Notes: generated from the sequence alone by a model not told the origin. Counted from the first letter of the stretch, positions 1 through 8,778 are shown. The stretch: 64,000 bases of DNA from Mycobacterium shinjukuense (GCF_010730055.1 NZ_AP022575.1:2976001-3040000); one strand, 5' to 3'. Made by a program: numbers and translations.

Positions 1-677
1 CCGTTGACAACCCGGAATCCTCGGTGCTGGCGGCGGCCAAGGACATGCTGCGTCGGGGCCTGGTCGAGGGAACGGCCGGCAACATTTCAGCCCGGCGCGC
101 CGACGGCAACCTCGTCATCACGCCGTCATCGGTCGACTACGCCGACATGGAGCTCGACGATCTGGTGCTGGTCAGCCCGGAAGGCGCCGTGCTGCACGCC
201 AAGGAGGGTCGGTCGCCGTCGACCGAAATGAAACTGCACCTGGCCTGCTACCACGCGTTCGACGACATCGGCAGCGTCATCCACAGCCATCCGGTGTGGG
301 CGACCATGTTCGCGATCGCGCGTCAGCCGATTCCGGCCTGCGTCGACGAGTTCGCGGTGTACTGCGGCGGCGACGTTCGCTGTACCGAGTACGCCGCGTC
401 CGGCACGCCCGAGGTGGGCCGCAACGCCGTCCAGGCGCTGCACGGCCGGGCCGCCGCCCTGATCGCCAACCACGGCCTGGTGGCCGTCGGCCCCCGCCCG
501 GACACGGTCTTGCACATCACCGCCTTGGTCGAACGCACGGCCCAAATCGTCTGGGGAGCAAGGGCTCTCGGTGGGGCAGTGCCCATACCCGAAGACGTGA
601 ACCGCAATTTCGCCGGGGTGTACGCCTATCTACGGGCCAACCCGAGCCCGCACACCGGCCACGCCGGCCGAGAGTGA
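1..677 (+). CDS. fucA: Class II aldolase / L-fuculose-phosphate aldolase family, 5' end outside window
   Basis: The reading frame is open from base 3 and its first residues (VDNPESSVLAAAKDML) continue in frame upstream of the first internal GTG at 24, so the start lies before the window. About 225 residues are visible. The family splits sugar phosphates such as L-fuculose 1-phosphate with a zinc ion. The pattern EGTAGNIS near the start, the metal-ligand segment VIHSHP and the later IANHGL are typical of class II aldolases. The protein resembles H37Rv Rv0727c, and its position beside the methyltransferase pair and sppA agrees. The physiological substrate in mycobacteria is unproven. Confidence 0.88.
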   Translation, partial: VDNPESSVLAAAKDMLRRGLVEGTAGNISARRADGNLVITPSSVDYADMELDDLVLVSPEGAVLHAKEGRSPSTEMKLHLACYHAFDDIGSVIHSHPVWATMFAIARQPIPACVDEFAVYCGGDVRCTEYAASGTPEVGRNAVQALHGRAAALIANHGLVAVGPRPDTVLHITALVERTAQIVWGARALGGAVPIPEDVNRNFAGVYAYLRANPSPHTGHAGRE

Positions 678-721
678 ATCCCACGACGTGACACGCCGCG
701 AGGCCGTCGGGAGATTCACGC

Positions 722-1116
722 TCACGCATCATCGGCGACGTCGTGCCGGCGCAGACCCGTTACCCGCGCGAAGTGCTTGCGATGGCGAGTCGCGAACGGC
801 AGGTCGACGTTCAGGCAGATATCCTCCCGCAAGCAGTCGGCCTGGCCGATGTCCTGACCGCCTCGTCGCAGCGTCGCAGCCAATTCGCCGGCCCCAAACG
901 CCCTGGCCGAGTGCAGGGGGAAGGCGCGAACCAACGAGCCGGAGCACATCATCGCGGCGCGCCAAATTCCGTACCACCGCGCAGCTCTTACGCGGGAATC
1001 GCGGTCACGCGCAGCCGATGGCTGGTAATCGACTCGCGGACCAACGCAACTCCAGCGCCGCTGCCGCGAAGAAAATCGACCACCAAATCGGTATCGACGA
1101 CCACGAGGCCCGCCAT
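722..1116 (-). pseudogene. VapC-type PIN-domain toxin, broken
   Basis: Three frames must be joined to rebuild one PIN protein. The first piece starts at ATG 1116 with the PIN opening VVVDTDLVVDFL and ends TAIPA followed by a TAA. The continuation ELRGGTEF lies just past that stop, ARRDDVLRLVGS is in a second frame, and the C-terminal piece (AFGAGELAATLRR ending LRRHDVADDA) is in a third. PIN toxins are Mg-dependent ribonucleases. At least one stop and two frameshifts separate the N-terminal aspartate from the C-terminal acidic residues, so no active toxin can be made. Confidence 0.8.
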
Positions 1117-1118
1117 GT

Positions 1119-1301
1119 GGACTTCACCTCGTCGATGCGGGTACGTACCTCTCGCGCATCTGACTCGGTGAGCATGCCTTCGAGCCCCAGCAGCAGATCC
1201 GCTGCCTGGACGAGCACGGAGAGGCCCCGGATGCCGCGACGCTGAGCGTTCTCGCTCAACGCGCGATGCTGCGCGTGGGTAATCTCCACGGTCGTTCGCA
1301 T
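1119..1301 (-). CDS. VapB-type antitoxin remnant paired with the broken vapC
   Basis: ATG 1301 begins MRTTVEITHAQHRALSENA, a ribbon-helix-helix-like DNA-binding start, followed by an acidic tail (ESDAREVRTRIDEVK). The 3' end given is approximate. The frame runs past the vapC start without a stop and continues to 1005, so the original stop appears lost or shifted. VapB proteins neutralise VapC and repress their own operon. With vapC decayed, this gene is an orphan or also a pseudogene. Confidence 0.55.
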
Positions 1302-1414
1302 GCATGCATGTACCACCTGCCGAATGCCTCGCGGCCCTCACCAGCGATCCAGGGGCGGCCCGTCCATCACCTCTTCGGACGTCTCACCTACTATTGCGCC
1401 ACCCGCCCGAAAAC

Positions 1415-1443
1415 CTGACCCGAACCGGCAGACTGCTTATACT
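1415..1443 (+). promoter_or_regulatory. SigA-like promoter for the methyltransferase pair
   Basis: CTGACC (1415-1420), a 17-base spacer and TATACT (1438-1443) form a good SigA-type promoter about 40 bases before the ATG at 1484. An AT-rich run follows the -10 box, which is unusual in this GC-rich DNA. Identified by eye. Nothing else is apparent in 1317-1483. Confidence 0.6.
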
Positions 1444-1483
1444 ATCTAAATATTAGCCGTAGGCCTGCGAATGGGGGCAACAG

Positions 1484-2452
1484 ATGACTTTCACCGGTTC
1501 CGCCAGGTACGACGGGGACACCTGGGATTTGGCATCCAGCGTCGGGATAACCGCCACCATGGTGGCGGCGGCCCGCGCGGTGGCAACCCGCGCCGATCGC
1601 CCGCTGATCAACGATCCGTTCGCCGAGCCGCTGGTGCGGGCGGTGGGCGTGGACCTGCTGACCCGGCTGGCCAGCGGGCAACTGACGCCCGAAGAGCTGG
1701 ACGACCCGCAGCGCCCGAGCGCCTCGATGACCCGCGTGGCCGACAACATGGCCGTCCGCACCAAGTTCTTCGACGACTTCTTCACAAGCGCAACCCAGGC
1801 CGGCATCAGGCAGGTGGTGATCCTGGCCTCAGGACTGGACTCGCGCGCCTACCGGCTGCCCTGGCCCGCGGCCACCGTGGTCTATGAGATCGACCAGCCC
1901 CAGATCATCGAGTTCAAGACCCGCACACTGGCCGCGCTGAACGCCGCCCCCACCGCCGACCGGCGCGCGGTGGCCATCGACCTGCGTGACGACTGGCCGA
2001 CCGCGCTGCGTGCGGCGGGATTCGACCCGGCCCGCCCCACCGCGTGGAGCGCCGAGGGGCTGCTGGGCTACCTACCGCCGGCGGCCCAGGACCGGCTGCT
2101 GGACACCGTGACCGGGCTCAGCGCGCCGGGCAGCCGGTTCGCCACCGAAAGCTTCCGCGACGTCGAGCCCGGCCACCAGGAACGGATGAAGGAGCGGATG
2201 AGGCGCCTCTCCGATCGTTGGCGCGCACACGGTTTCGACGTCGACATGACCGGGCTGGTGTATTTCGGGGACCGCAACGAGGCCGCGGCCTACCTGTCCG
2301 ACCATGGTTGGCTGGTCACCGAGATCAACCTCCAGGACTTGCTGGCGGCCAATGGGCTGCCGCCCATCGAAGACGAAGACCCGCCCATGCCCGACCTGTG
2401 CTACGTGAGCGGTACGTTGCACCGCGACACCACGCCGGAGTCAGCCACATGA
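1484..2452 (+). CDS. SAM-dependent methyltransferase, LCMT-like mycobacterial family (copy 1)
   Basis: This 322-residue protein belongs to the large mycobacterial family of putative S-adenosylmethionine-dependent methyltransferases (leucine carboxyl methyltransferase-like fold, TIGR00027). Family marks are WDLASSVGITATMVAAARA at the N-terminus, INDPFAEPLVRAVGVD, and the SAM-binding segment VVILASGLDSRAYRLPWP followed by VYEIDQPQIIEFK. It matches the Rv0725c/Rv0726c pair in position. Its stop overlaps the start of the next gene (ATGA at 2449-2452), so the two are probably translationally coupled. No substrate is known for this family. Confidence 0.9.
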   Translation: MTFTGSARYDGDTWDLASSVGITATMVAAARAVATRADRPLINDPFAEPLVRAVGVDLLTRLASGQLTPEELDDPQRPSASMTRVADNMAVRTKFFDDFFTSATQAGIRQVVILASGLDSRAYRLPWPAATVVYEIDQPQIIEFKTRTLAALNAAPTADRRAVAIDLRDDWPTALRAAGFDPARPTAWSAEGLLGYLPPAAQDRLLDTVTGLSAPGSRFATESFRDVEPGHQERMKERMRRLSDRWRAHGFDVDMTGLVYFGDRNEAAAYLSDHGWLVTEINLQDLLAANGLPPIEDEDPPMPDLCYVSGTLHRDTTPESAT

Positions 2453-3387
2453 CCGGGATCGACTCCGGGCGATCCGACGACGACAGCTGGGATCTGGCGT
2501 CCAGTGTCGGCGCCACCGCGACGTTGGTCGCCGCCGGGCGAGCCATGGTGACCAAGGACCCCAACGGCTTGATCGACGATCCGTTCGCCGAACCGCTGGT
2601 GCGCGCGGTCGGGGTGGATTTCTTCGTCAGAATGCTGGACGGTGAGCTCGATCTGGAAGCGATCGCCAACTTCTCGCCGCGGCGTGCGCAGGCGCTGATC
2701 GACGGGATGGGGGTGCGCACCAAGTACTTCGATGACTACTTCGCCAACGCCACCAACGGCGGGGTGCGGCAAGTGGTGATCCTCGCTTCCGGGTTGGACG
2801 CCCGCGCATACCGGCTGCCGTGGCCGGCTCAGACGGTGGTCTATGAGATCGACCAACCACAGGTGATCGAGTTCAAGACAAAGACTTTGGCCGCCATCGG
2901 TGCCAAGCCCACGGCCACCCGCCGCACGATCCCCATCGACCTGCGGGCCGACTGGCCCGCGGCACTGAAAGCCGCCGGCCTGGACGCGACGGTGCCGACG
3001 GCGTGGTTGGCCGAGGGTCTGTTGATCTACTTGCCGCCGGACGCCCAGGACCGATTGTTCGACAACATCACCGCGCTCAGCGTTCCCGGAAGCACAATCG
3101 CCACCGAATTCGTGCCTGGCATTGTGGATTTCGACGCCGACCGGGCACGGGATATCTCCCGGTCGTTTCGGGACCACGGCGTGGACATCGACATGGCCTC
3201 ACTGGTGTATGCCGGCGAACGCAACCACGTGCTCGACTACCTGCGCGTCAGCGGCTGGGACGTGGAGGGTGTGACGCGCACCGAACTGTTCGGGCGCAAC
3301 GGCTTGACCGTGCCCGCACCCGAAGACGACGATCCGCTCGGCGAGATCCTTTTCATCAGTGGCACCTTGAACGCGTTAGAAGCGTGA
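2449..3387 (+). CDS. SAM-dependent methyltransferase, LCMT-like mycobacterial family (copy 2)
   Basis: This 312-residue paralogue of the preceding gene shares WDLASSVGATATLVAAGRA, DDPFAEPLVRAVGVD and VVILASGLDARAYRLPWP. I chose ATG 2449 because it overlaps the upstream stop and gives the family N-terminus; an upstream in-frame extension would run antiparallel to nothing and lacks family similarity. Its last 12 bases overlap the 3' end of convergent sppA (stop at 3376). The pair looks like a tandem duplication. Function is inferred from fold only. Confidence 0.9.
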   Translation: MTGIDSGRSDDDSWDLASSVGATATLVAAGRAMVTKDPNGLIDDPFAEPLVRAVGVDFFVRMLDGELDLEAIANFSPRRAQALIDGMGVRTKYFDDYFANATNGGVRQVVILASGLDARAYRLPWPAQTVVYEIDQPQVIEFKTKTLAAIGAKPTATRRTIPIDLRADWPAALKAAGLDATVPTAWLAEGLLIYLPPDAQDRLFDNITALSVPGSTIATEFVPGIVDFDADRARDISRSFRDHGVDIDMASLVYAGERNHVLDYLRVSGWDVEGVTRTELFGRNGLTVPAPEDDDPLGEILFISGTLNALEA

Positions 3388-5157
3388 CTCCCCCAGCCAT
3401 AACACGCTAGCGCCGCCGAGTGTCTGCTCCACGCTTTCGATGATCCCGACCACCGAGCGGGCCAGCAGCGCGCCCACCGCATCCGGCAGTGAGCCAGCGC
3501 GCGGTTGCGACGACGCTCGTGGTCGCACCAGGTCCCGCAGCGACGAGCCCGGATAACTGAGGATGCGGACTTCGGTGTCCTCGTCCAGCCCGGCCAGGAT
3601 TTTCGCCCGGCGCACCGCGGCTCGAAACCCGCCGAGTTCGTCCACCAAACCCCGCTCCAGGGCGTCGGCGCCGGTCCAGACCCGCCCTCGCGCAACACCG
3701 TTCACCGTGTCGATGCTCAGGTTTCGCCCCTCGGCGACGCGCTGCACGAAGTCGGAGTAAAACAGGTCCGCCTCCGCCTCCCGATGAGCCTGCTGTTGCG
3801 GCGTGAAGGGGGAGTCAATCGACCAGGCATCCGCATTGGCGTTGGTGCGCACCGTATCTGACCCAACTCCCAGCCGACCCTTCAGGTCACGCACCACCAG
3901 CTTTCCGGTGATCACACCGATCGAGCCGGTGATGGTGCCCGGATTTGCCACGATCGCGTCGGCGGCCGCCGAAACGTAGTAGCCACCGGAGGCAGCCACC
4001 GCGCCCATCGACGCCACCACCGGCTTGCCGCGATCGCGGGCTCTCTTCACCTCGCGCCAAACGGTTTCGGAAGCCGTGACCGAGCCCCCCGGACTGTCCA
4101 CCCGCAGCACAATCGCCGCCACCGAATCGTCGGCAGCCACCTCGCGCAGCGCCGCGGCGATGGTGTCAGCGCCCACGCTGGCGGGAGCGAACGGCAGAAA
4201 TTGCGGCCCACCACGTCCGTTGAGAATCGGGCCCTCCAGGGTGACCACTGCGATCGTCGGCTTGGCCCGACGCCCGGGTATCGGCGGCACCGGCGAGGCC
4301 AGCCGTGACCGGGCGGAGCTGGCGTAGCGCGCCAGGTACATCCGCGGCGGCTTTTCGTCGGCCTCCGATGCGGCGTCGTCGGCACCGGTCAATTCCGCGA
4401 TACGGGCGTAGGCTTCGTCACGGAAACCGATCCGGTCGACCAGGCCGCAGGCCACCGCATCGTCGCGCAACAGCGGAGCCCGGTCGGCCAGCTCGTCGAG
4501 CGCGCCGGGATCGATGTCGCGGGATTCGGCGACGGCCCGCCACACCTGTTCTTGCACGCTTTCCAGCAGCCGGGTGACGGCTTCCCGATGGGCGTCGGTG
4601 TAGCCGTCCTCGGTGAAAAGGTTTGCCGCCGACTTGTATTCGCCCCGGGCGACAAACTGGGCTTGGATGCCCGCCTTGTCCAACGCGTCGCGCAGGAAGG
4701 TGGCGTTGCTCGCGAAGCCCACCAGCCCGACACTGCCCGACGGCTGCATCCAAACCTCACCAAACGCTGAGGCCAGGTAGTAGGACAGCGTGCCCGGATA
4801 GGTTTCGGCCCAGGCCAGCGACGGCTTGGCGGCGGTGAACGCCACGATGGCCTCCCGCAGCTCCTGAACCGCACCGACCGGTGCGGGCGAAAGCTGCACG
4901 CGGGCAATCAGCCCGGCGACCCGGGGGTCCTCGGCGGCGCGGTGGATAGCGGCGACGGCGTCACGTAGCGCCATCCGCCGGCCGCCGCCGGTGAGGATTT
5001 CCAACGGGTCGAAGCCCGTCGTCTCCGGCGGCATGGACCGCAGGTTGAGCTCGAGCACGCAGCCGTTGGGCACGCCGTGGTGACGGACGGTATCAACCCG
5101 GGTTACCAGGGCCCGCACGTCGTCAACACCGGGCAAGGAAGGCAGAAAGGCGACCAT
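3376..5157 (-). CDS. sppA: Protease IV / signal peptide peptidase SppA
   Basis: This protein of about 593 residues is an S49-family serine protease that degrades cleaved signal peptides at the membrane. It has the long double-domain architecture. The catalytic lysine lies in ARGEYKSAANLF in the N-terminal half, and the nucleophile serine in GAVAASGGYYVS in the C-terminal half, followed by GTITGSIGVI. This corresponds to the Lys/Ser dyad of the E. coli enzyme. ATG 5157 (MVAFLPSLPGVDDV) was preferred over an upstream ATG because it matches the Rv0724 start. It lies just downstream of the ribosomal operon terminator on the same strand. Confidence 0.92.
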   Translation of the reverse strand: MVAFLPSLPGVDDVRALVTRVDTVRHHGVPNGCVLELNLRSMPPETTGFDPLEILTGGGRRMALRDAVAAIHRAAEDPRVAGLIARVQLSPAPVGAVQELREAIVAFTAAKPSLAWAETYPGTLSYYLASAFGEVWMQPSGSVGLVGFASNATFLRDALDKAGIQAQFVARGEYKSAANLFTEDGYTDAHREAVTRLLESVQEQVWRAVAESRDIDPGALDELADRAPLLRDDAVACGLVDRIGFRDEAYARIAELTGADDAASEADEKPPRMYLARYASSARSRLASPVPPIPGRRAKPTIAVVTLEGPILNGRGGPQFLPFAPASVGADTIAAALREVAADDSVAAIVLRVDSPGGSVTASETVWREVKRARDRGKPVVASMGAVAASGGYYVSAAADAIVANPGTITGSIGVITGKLVVRDLKGRLGVGSDTVRTNANADAWSIDSPFTPQQQAHREAEADLFYSDFVQRVAEGRNLSIDTVNGVARGRVWTGADALERGLVDELGGFRAAVRRAKILAGLDEDTEVRILSYPGSSLRDLVRPRASSQPRAGSLPDAVGALLARSVVGIIESVEQTLGGASVLWLGESRF

Positions 5158-5190
5158 ATTCACCCAGCGTACCGACCGGCCACGATTGGC

Positions 5191-5251
5191 CGCGAGCAGA
5201 CGCAAAAGCCCCGAAAATGGGCATTTTCGGGGGCTTTTGCGTCTGCTCGCG
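5191..5251. terminator. Palindromic terminator after rplO (dispersed family, copy A)
   Basis: A long near-perfect inverted repeat begins 9 bases past the rplO stop. The arms read GAGCAGACGCAAAAGCCCC and its complement, closed by a short loop around GAAAATGGGCATTTTC. It should end transcription of the spc operon before sppA. Three further copies with the same outer arm occur in this window. Confidence 0.85.
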
Positions 5252-5259
5252 GCACTAAC

Positions 5260-5700
5260 CTACAGCTCGGTGGCCGAGCCGCCGGCCGCGATGATCTTCT
5301 CGCGCGCGCTGCCGCTGAACTTGTGCGCCGACACCTCGACCTTGACGGTCAGCTTGCCATCGCCCAGCACCTTGACCAACGCGTTCTTGCGAACGGCCCC
5401 CTTGGCCACCAGGTCGTCCACGCCGATGGCGCCGCCCTGGGGGAACAGCCGGTTGATGTCGCCGACGTTGACGATCTCATACTCGGTGCGGAACCGGTTG
5501 CGGAAGCCCTTCAGCTTGGGCAGCCGCATGTGGATGGGCATCTGCCCACCCTCGAAGGCAACCGGCATCCGCTTGCGGGCCTTGGTGCCCTTGGTGCCCC
5601 GGCCCGCCGTCTTGCCCTTGGAACCGTCACCGCGACCGACTCGGGTGCGCGGGGTTCGCGAACCCGGCGCGGGCCGCAGGTCGTGCAGCTTGATCGTCAC
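5260..5700 (-). CDS. rplO: 50S ribosomal protein L15
   Basis: This 146-residue protein starts MTIKLHDLRPAPGSRTPRTRVGRG, the typical basic, glycine-rich L15 N-terminus (GRGDGSKGKTAGRGTKG), with the conserved central MPIHMRLPKLKGF. It assembles late into the large subunit. The GTG start at 5700 overlaps the rpmD stop (GTGA), so it is coupled to rpmD. It is the last gene of the spc operon here, followed by the palindromic terminator. Confidence 0.97.
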   Translation of the reverse strand: MTIKLHDLRPAPGSRTPRTRVGRGDGSKGKTAGRGTKGTKARKRMPVAFEGGQMPIHMRLPKLKGFRNRFRTEYEIVNVGDINRLFPQGGAIGVDDLVAKGAVRKNALVKVLGDGKLTVKVEVSAHKFSGSAREKIIAAGGSATEL

Positions 5701-5912
5701 CGTGCCTTACCTCCGGTCTCTGCGGGCTCCACCTCGACAAGGTGACGCACCACCGCGATCAGCCCGCGGGTCGCCGGGGTGTCCTCGCGAATCACCGAGT
5801 GCCGAATCCGCCGCAGGCCCAGGGTGCGCAGGCTCTCCCGCTGCTTCCAGCGTGCCCCGACGGTGCTGCGCACCTGGGTGATCTTCAGCTGTGTGGACTT
5901 TGCGTCGCTCAT
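5697..5912 (-). CDS. rpmD: 50S ribosomal protein L30
   Basis: This 71-residue protein contains LKITQVRSTVGARWKQRESLRTLGL, the L30 core that contacts 23S rRNA, and ends with a variable acidic tail (EVEPAETGGKAR). Its ATG overlaps the rpsE stop (ATGA) and its stop overlaps the rplO start, giving a tightly coupled rpsE-rpmD-rplO block. Confidence 0.97.
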   Translation of the reverse strand: MSDAKSTQLKITQVRSTVGARWKQRESLRTLGLRRIRHSVIREDTPATRGLIAVVRHLVEVEPAETGGKAR

Positions 5913-6586
5913 GGTTGCGCCCCCGAGATCTGCGCCTCTCCTGCCGCGACCACACCAGCCAGCGCGTCACTTTCGCGCCGCGCCTTCAACATTCCGGCCG
6001 GGGCCACGTCCTCGATCGGCAGACCGCGCCGGGCGGCCACCTCCTCGGGACGCTGCAGCATCTTCAGGGCCGCCACGGTGGCGTGCACCACGTTGATGGC
6101 GTTGTCACTGCCCAGCGACTTGGCCAGGATGTCGTGCACCCCTGCGCATTCCAGCACCGCGCGCGCCGCACCGCCCGCGATCACACCGGTACCCGGGCTG
6201 GCCGGGCGCAACAGCACCACGCCGGCGGCCGCCTCGCCCTGCACCGGGTGTGTGATGGTGCCGCCGATCAGGGGCACGCGAAAGAAGTTCTTGCGGGCCT
6301 CTTCGACGCCTTTGGCGATCGCGGCCGGGACCTCCTTGGCCTTGCCGTAGCCGACACCGACCAGGCCGTTGCCATCGCCCACGATGACCAAGGCGGTGAA
6401 GCTGAACCGCCGACCACCCTTGACCACCTTGGAGACTCGGTTGATCGCGACGACCCGTTCTAGGTAGTTGCTCTTCTCGCCGTCGCGGTCACGTCCGCCG
6501 CGGCCGCTGTCGCGGCGGCCCCGGCTCTCGCGCGCGCCGTCGCCGCGAGTGTCCTGCCCGGCTGACCCAGCAGGCTGCTCCGCCAT
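5909..6586 (-). CDS. rpsE: 30S ribosomal protein S5
   Basis: This 225-residue protein has a mycobacterial N-terminal extension rich in Gly, Arg and Asp (about residues 1-40), followed by the S5 double-stranded-RNA-binding core YLERVVAINRVSKVVKGGRRF and the C-terminal domain with GVHDILAKSLGS. S5 acts in decoding fidelity and spectinomycin binding. It sits between rplR and rpmD in normal spc order. Confidence 0.97.
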   Translation of the reverse strand: MAEQPAGSAGQDTRGDGARESRGRRDSGRGGRDRDGEKSNYLERVVAINRVSKVVKGGRRFSFTALVIVGDGNGLVGVGYGKAKEVPAAIAKGVEEARKNFFRVPLIGGTITHPVQGEAAAGVVLLRPASPGTGVIAGGAARAVLECAGVHDILAKSLGSDNAINVVHATVAALKMLQRPEEVAARRGLPIEDVAPAGMLKARRESDALAGVVAAGEAQISGAQP

Positions 6587-6605
6587 TATGCGGTCCTCCC
6601 GTTCA

Positions 6606-6974
6606 TCAGAAACTCAATCCGTTCTCGCGGGCGGCATCGGCCAGCGCCGCGATCCGTCCGCCGTAGGTGTAGCCGCCGCGGTCGAACACCACCGTCTGGA
6701 TGCCGGCAGCCTTGGCCCGTTCGGCGATCAACTGGCCGACCCGCACGCTGCGGGCTTTCTTGTCCCCGCCCAGGCCGCGCACATCGGCTTCGATCGACGA
6801 CGCGGCGGCCAGCGTGGTGCCGTTGAGGTCGTTCACCAGTTGGACGTGAATGTGCCGCGCCGACCGGTGCACCACCAGCCGGGGGCGTTCTGGGGTGCCG
6901 GCAATCTTCTTGCGCAGCCGCGCGTGCCGACGCAGCCGGGCGACCCGCCGGGCCTCGGAAGCCGTTTGCGCCAT
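6606..6974 (-). CDS. rplR: 50S ribosomal protein L18
   Basis: This 122-residue protein has the 5S rRNA-binding core RPRLVVHRSARHIHVQL and the conserved end VVFDRGGYTYGGRIAALADAARENGL. ATG 6974 (MAQTASEARRVARLRRH) was chosen over the ATG two codons earlier because it gives the usual N-terminus. It follows rplF with a 2-base gap. Confidence 0.97.
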   Translation of the reverse strand: MAQTASEARRVARLRRHARLRKKIAGTPERPRLVVHRSARHIHVQLVNDLNGTTLAAASSIEADVRGLGGDKKARSVRVGQLIAERAKAAGIQTVVFDRGGYTYGGRIAALADAARENGLSF

Positions 6975-6976
6975 GA

Positions 6977-7516
6977 TCACTTACCCGTCTTTCCGACCTT
7001 GCGGCGGATCTGCTCGCCCTCGTAGCGCACGCCCTTGCCCTTGTACGGGTCGGGGCGGCGCAGACGGCGGATGTTCGCCGAGATCTGGCCGACCTTCTGC
7101 TTGTCGATCCCCGAGACCGTGAACTTGGTGGGCGCCTGGACCGCGAATGTGATGCCCTCGGGGGCCTCGACCACCACGGGGTGGCTGTAGCCCAGCGCGA
7201 ACTCCAGGTTGGAGCCCTTGAGCTGCACCCGGTAACCGACGCCGTAAATCTCCATCTTGGTGGTGTAACCCTGCGTCACGCCGGTGACCAGGTTGGCCAC
7301 CAGGGTGCGCGACAACCCGTGCAGTGACCGGCTGCGCCGCTCGTCGTCGGGGCGGGAGACCACGATCGCGCCGTCGTCGTTGCGTGCCACCGTGATCGGC
7401 TCGGCCACCGTCAGCGCCAGGGTGCCCTTGGGCCCGGTGACCGAGATGTTCTGCCCGTCGATCGTGACGTCGACCCCGGCGGGCACCGGAATCGGCTGCT
7501 TACCAATGCGTGACAT
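6977..7516 (-). CDS. rplF: 50S ribosomal protein L6
   Basis: This 179-residue protein starts MSRIGKQPIPVPAGVDVTI, the classic L6 N-terminus. It has two L6 domains and the conserved end RPDPYKGKGVRYEGE. L6 binds 23S rRNA near the sarcin-ricin loop. It is in normal order between rpsH and rplR. Confidence 0.97.
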   Translation of the reverse strand: MSRIGKQPIPVPAGVDVTIDGQNISVTGPKGTLALTVAEPITVARNDDGAIVVSRPDDERRSRSLHGLSRTLVANLVTGVTQGYTTKMEIYGVGYRVQLKGSNLEFALGYSHPVVVEAPEGITFAVQAPTKFTVSGIDKQKVGQISANIRRLRRPDPYKGKGVRYEGEQIRRKVGKTGK

Positions 7517-7539
7517 GGTTGCCTCCTCTCACCACGCTC

Positions 7540-7938
7540 TCACCAGACATATGCGAGGACTTCGCCGCCCACGCCCTGTCTGGCCGCCTGACGATCGGTG
7601 AGCAGGCCCGAGGACGTCGAGATGATCGCCACGCCCAGGCCGCCGAGCACTCGCGGCAGGTTGGAGGATTTGGCGTACACCCGCAAACCGGGCTTGGAAA
7701 TCCGCCGCAGACCCGCGATGCTGCGCTCCCGGCTGGGCCCGTACTTGAGCTGAATGACCAGCGATTTGCCCACCCGAGCGTCCTCGGTGCGGAAATCGCT
7801 GATGTACCCCTCGTTCTTCAGAATCTGGGCGATGTTGGCCTTGAGCTTGGAGTGCGGCAAGCGCACCTCGTCGTGGTACGCCGAATTGGCGTTGCGCAGA
7901 CGTGTCAGGAAGTCTGCGATCGGGTCGGTCATGGTCAT
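7540..7938 (-). CDS. rpsH: 30S ribosomal protein S8
   Basis: This 132-residue protein begins MTMTDPIADFLTRLRNA and ends STSSGLLTDRQAARQGVGGEVLAYVW, both diagnostic of S8. S8 binds the central domain of 16S rRNA. The start codon lies at the edge of a short MIRU-like repeat (7939-7990) that separates it from rpsN. Confidence 0.97.
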   Translation of the reverse strand: MTMTDPIADFLTRLRNANSAYHDEVRLPHSKLKANIAQILKNEGYISDFRTEDARVGKSLVIQLKYGPSRERSIAGLRRISKPGLRVYAKSSNLPRVLGGLGVAIISTSSGLLTDRQAARQGVGGEVLAYVW

Positions 7939-7993
7939 TGAGCGCTACTCCTCTTCATCGCTGCGCTCTGCATCGTCGTCAGCACGGTCATGG
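7939..7993 (-). repeat. Solitary MIRU-like unit between rpsN and rpsH
   Basis: On the minus strand this gap carries GATGCAGAGCGCAGCGATGA and a purine-rich ribosome-binding stretch. It is bounded on both sides by the GGTCATGG/CATGACC motif that marks MIRU insertion at stop/start junctions. It matches, with differences, the 53-bp unit repeated at 28166-28643. It probably supplies the Shine-Dalgarno sequence of rpsH. Confidence 0.65.
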
Positions 7994-8013
7994 TGTTCTC
8001 GTCCTGCGTCCGG

Positions 8014-8199
8014 TTACCAGCTGCTCTTCTGCACGCCGGGCAACTCACCGGCGTGCGCCATCTCGCGCAGGCAGATCCTGCACAGCCCAAACTTGCGGAA
8101 CACTGCGCGCGGGCGACCGCACTTGCTGCAGCGGGTGTAGCCGCGCACCGGGTATTTCGGTTTCCGCGCGGCCTTGTTGACCAGTGCCTTCTTTGCCAT
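8014..8199 (-). CDS. rpsZ: 30S ribosomal protein S14, zinc-binding type Z
   Basis: This 61-residue protein has the four-cysteine zinc site CSKCG and CRICL, so it is the zinc-containing S14 form (rpsN1/rpsZ) rather than the zinc-free paralogue used under zinc starvation. The sequence RPRAVFRKFGLCRICLREMA is conserved. It lies between rplE and rpsH, separated from rpsH by the MIRU-like spacer. Confidence 0.96.
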   Translation of the reverse strand: MAKKALVNKAARKPKYPVRGYTRCSKCGRPRAVFRKFGLCRICLREMAHAGELPGVQKSSW

Positions 8200-8203
8200 C
8201 TAC

Positions 8204-8776
8204 TCAGTTCTCCTTGAAGGGAAACCCGAGGGCTCGCAACAGCGCCCGCCCTTCGTCGTCGTTGGTCGCCGAGGTGACGACATTGATGTCCATGCCGCGC
8301 ACCCGGTCGATCTTGTCCACGTCGACCTCGTGGAACACCGACTGCTCGGCCAGCCCGAAGGTGTAGTTGCCGGCCCCGTCGAATTGCTTGGGCGACAAGC
8401 CGCGGAAGTCACGGATCCGTGGCAGCGCGATCGAGGTGAGCCGGTCGAGGAACTCCCACATCCGGTCGCCGCGCAACGTCACCCGGACGCCCACCGGCAT
8501 GCCCGCACGCAGTTTGAACTGCGCGATCGACTTGCGCGCCCGGCGGATCTCCGGTCGCTGCCCGGTGATCAGCGCCAGGTCGTTGACCGCGCCGTTGATC
8601 AGCTTGGCGTCCCGGGCGGCCTCGCCGACGCCCATGTTGACGACGACCTTGGTCACGGTCGGGATCTGCATGACGTTGCGGTAACCGAACTGCTGTTGCA
8701 GCGCGGCCCGGATCTCGTTGCGGTAGCGGTCCTTCAGACGCGGCTGAATCTTCACGGTGCTTTCTGTGGTTCCCAC
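8204..8776 (-). CDS. rplE: 50S ribosomal protein L5
   Basis: This 190-residue protein has the L5 marks VTKVVVNMGVGEAARDAK, ITGQRPEIRRARKSIAQFKLR and MPVGVRVTLRGDRMWEFLDRL. L5 carries 5S rRNA into the large subunit. It lies 2 bases after rplX and 4 bases before rpsZ. Confidence 0.97.
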   Translation of the reverse strand: MGTTESTVKIQPRLKDRYRNEIRAALQQQFGYRNVMQIPTVTKVVVNMGVGEAARDAKLINGAVNDLALITGQRPEIRRARKSIAQFKLRAGMPVGVRVTLRGDRMWEFLDRLTSIALPRIRDFRGLSPKQFDGAGNYTFGLAEQSVFHEVDVDKIDRVRGMDINVVTSATNDDEGRALLRALGFPFKEN

Positions 8777-8778
8777 GT

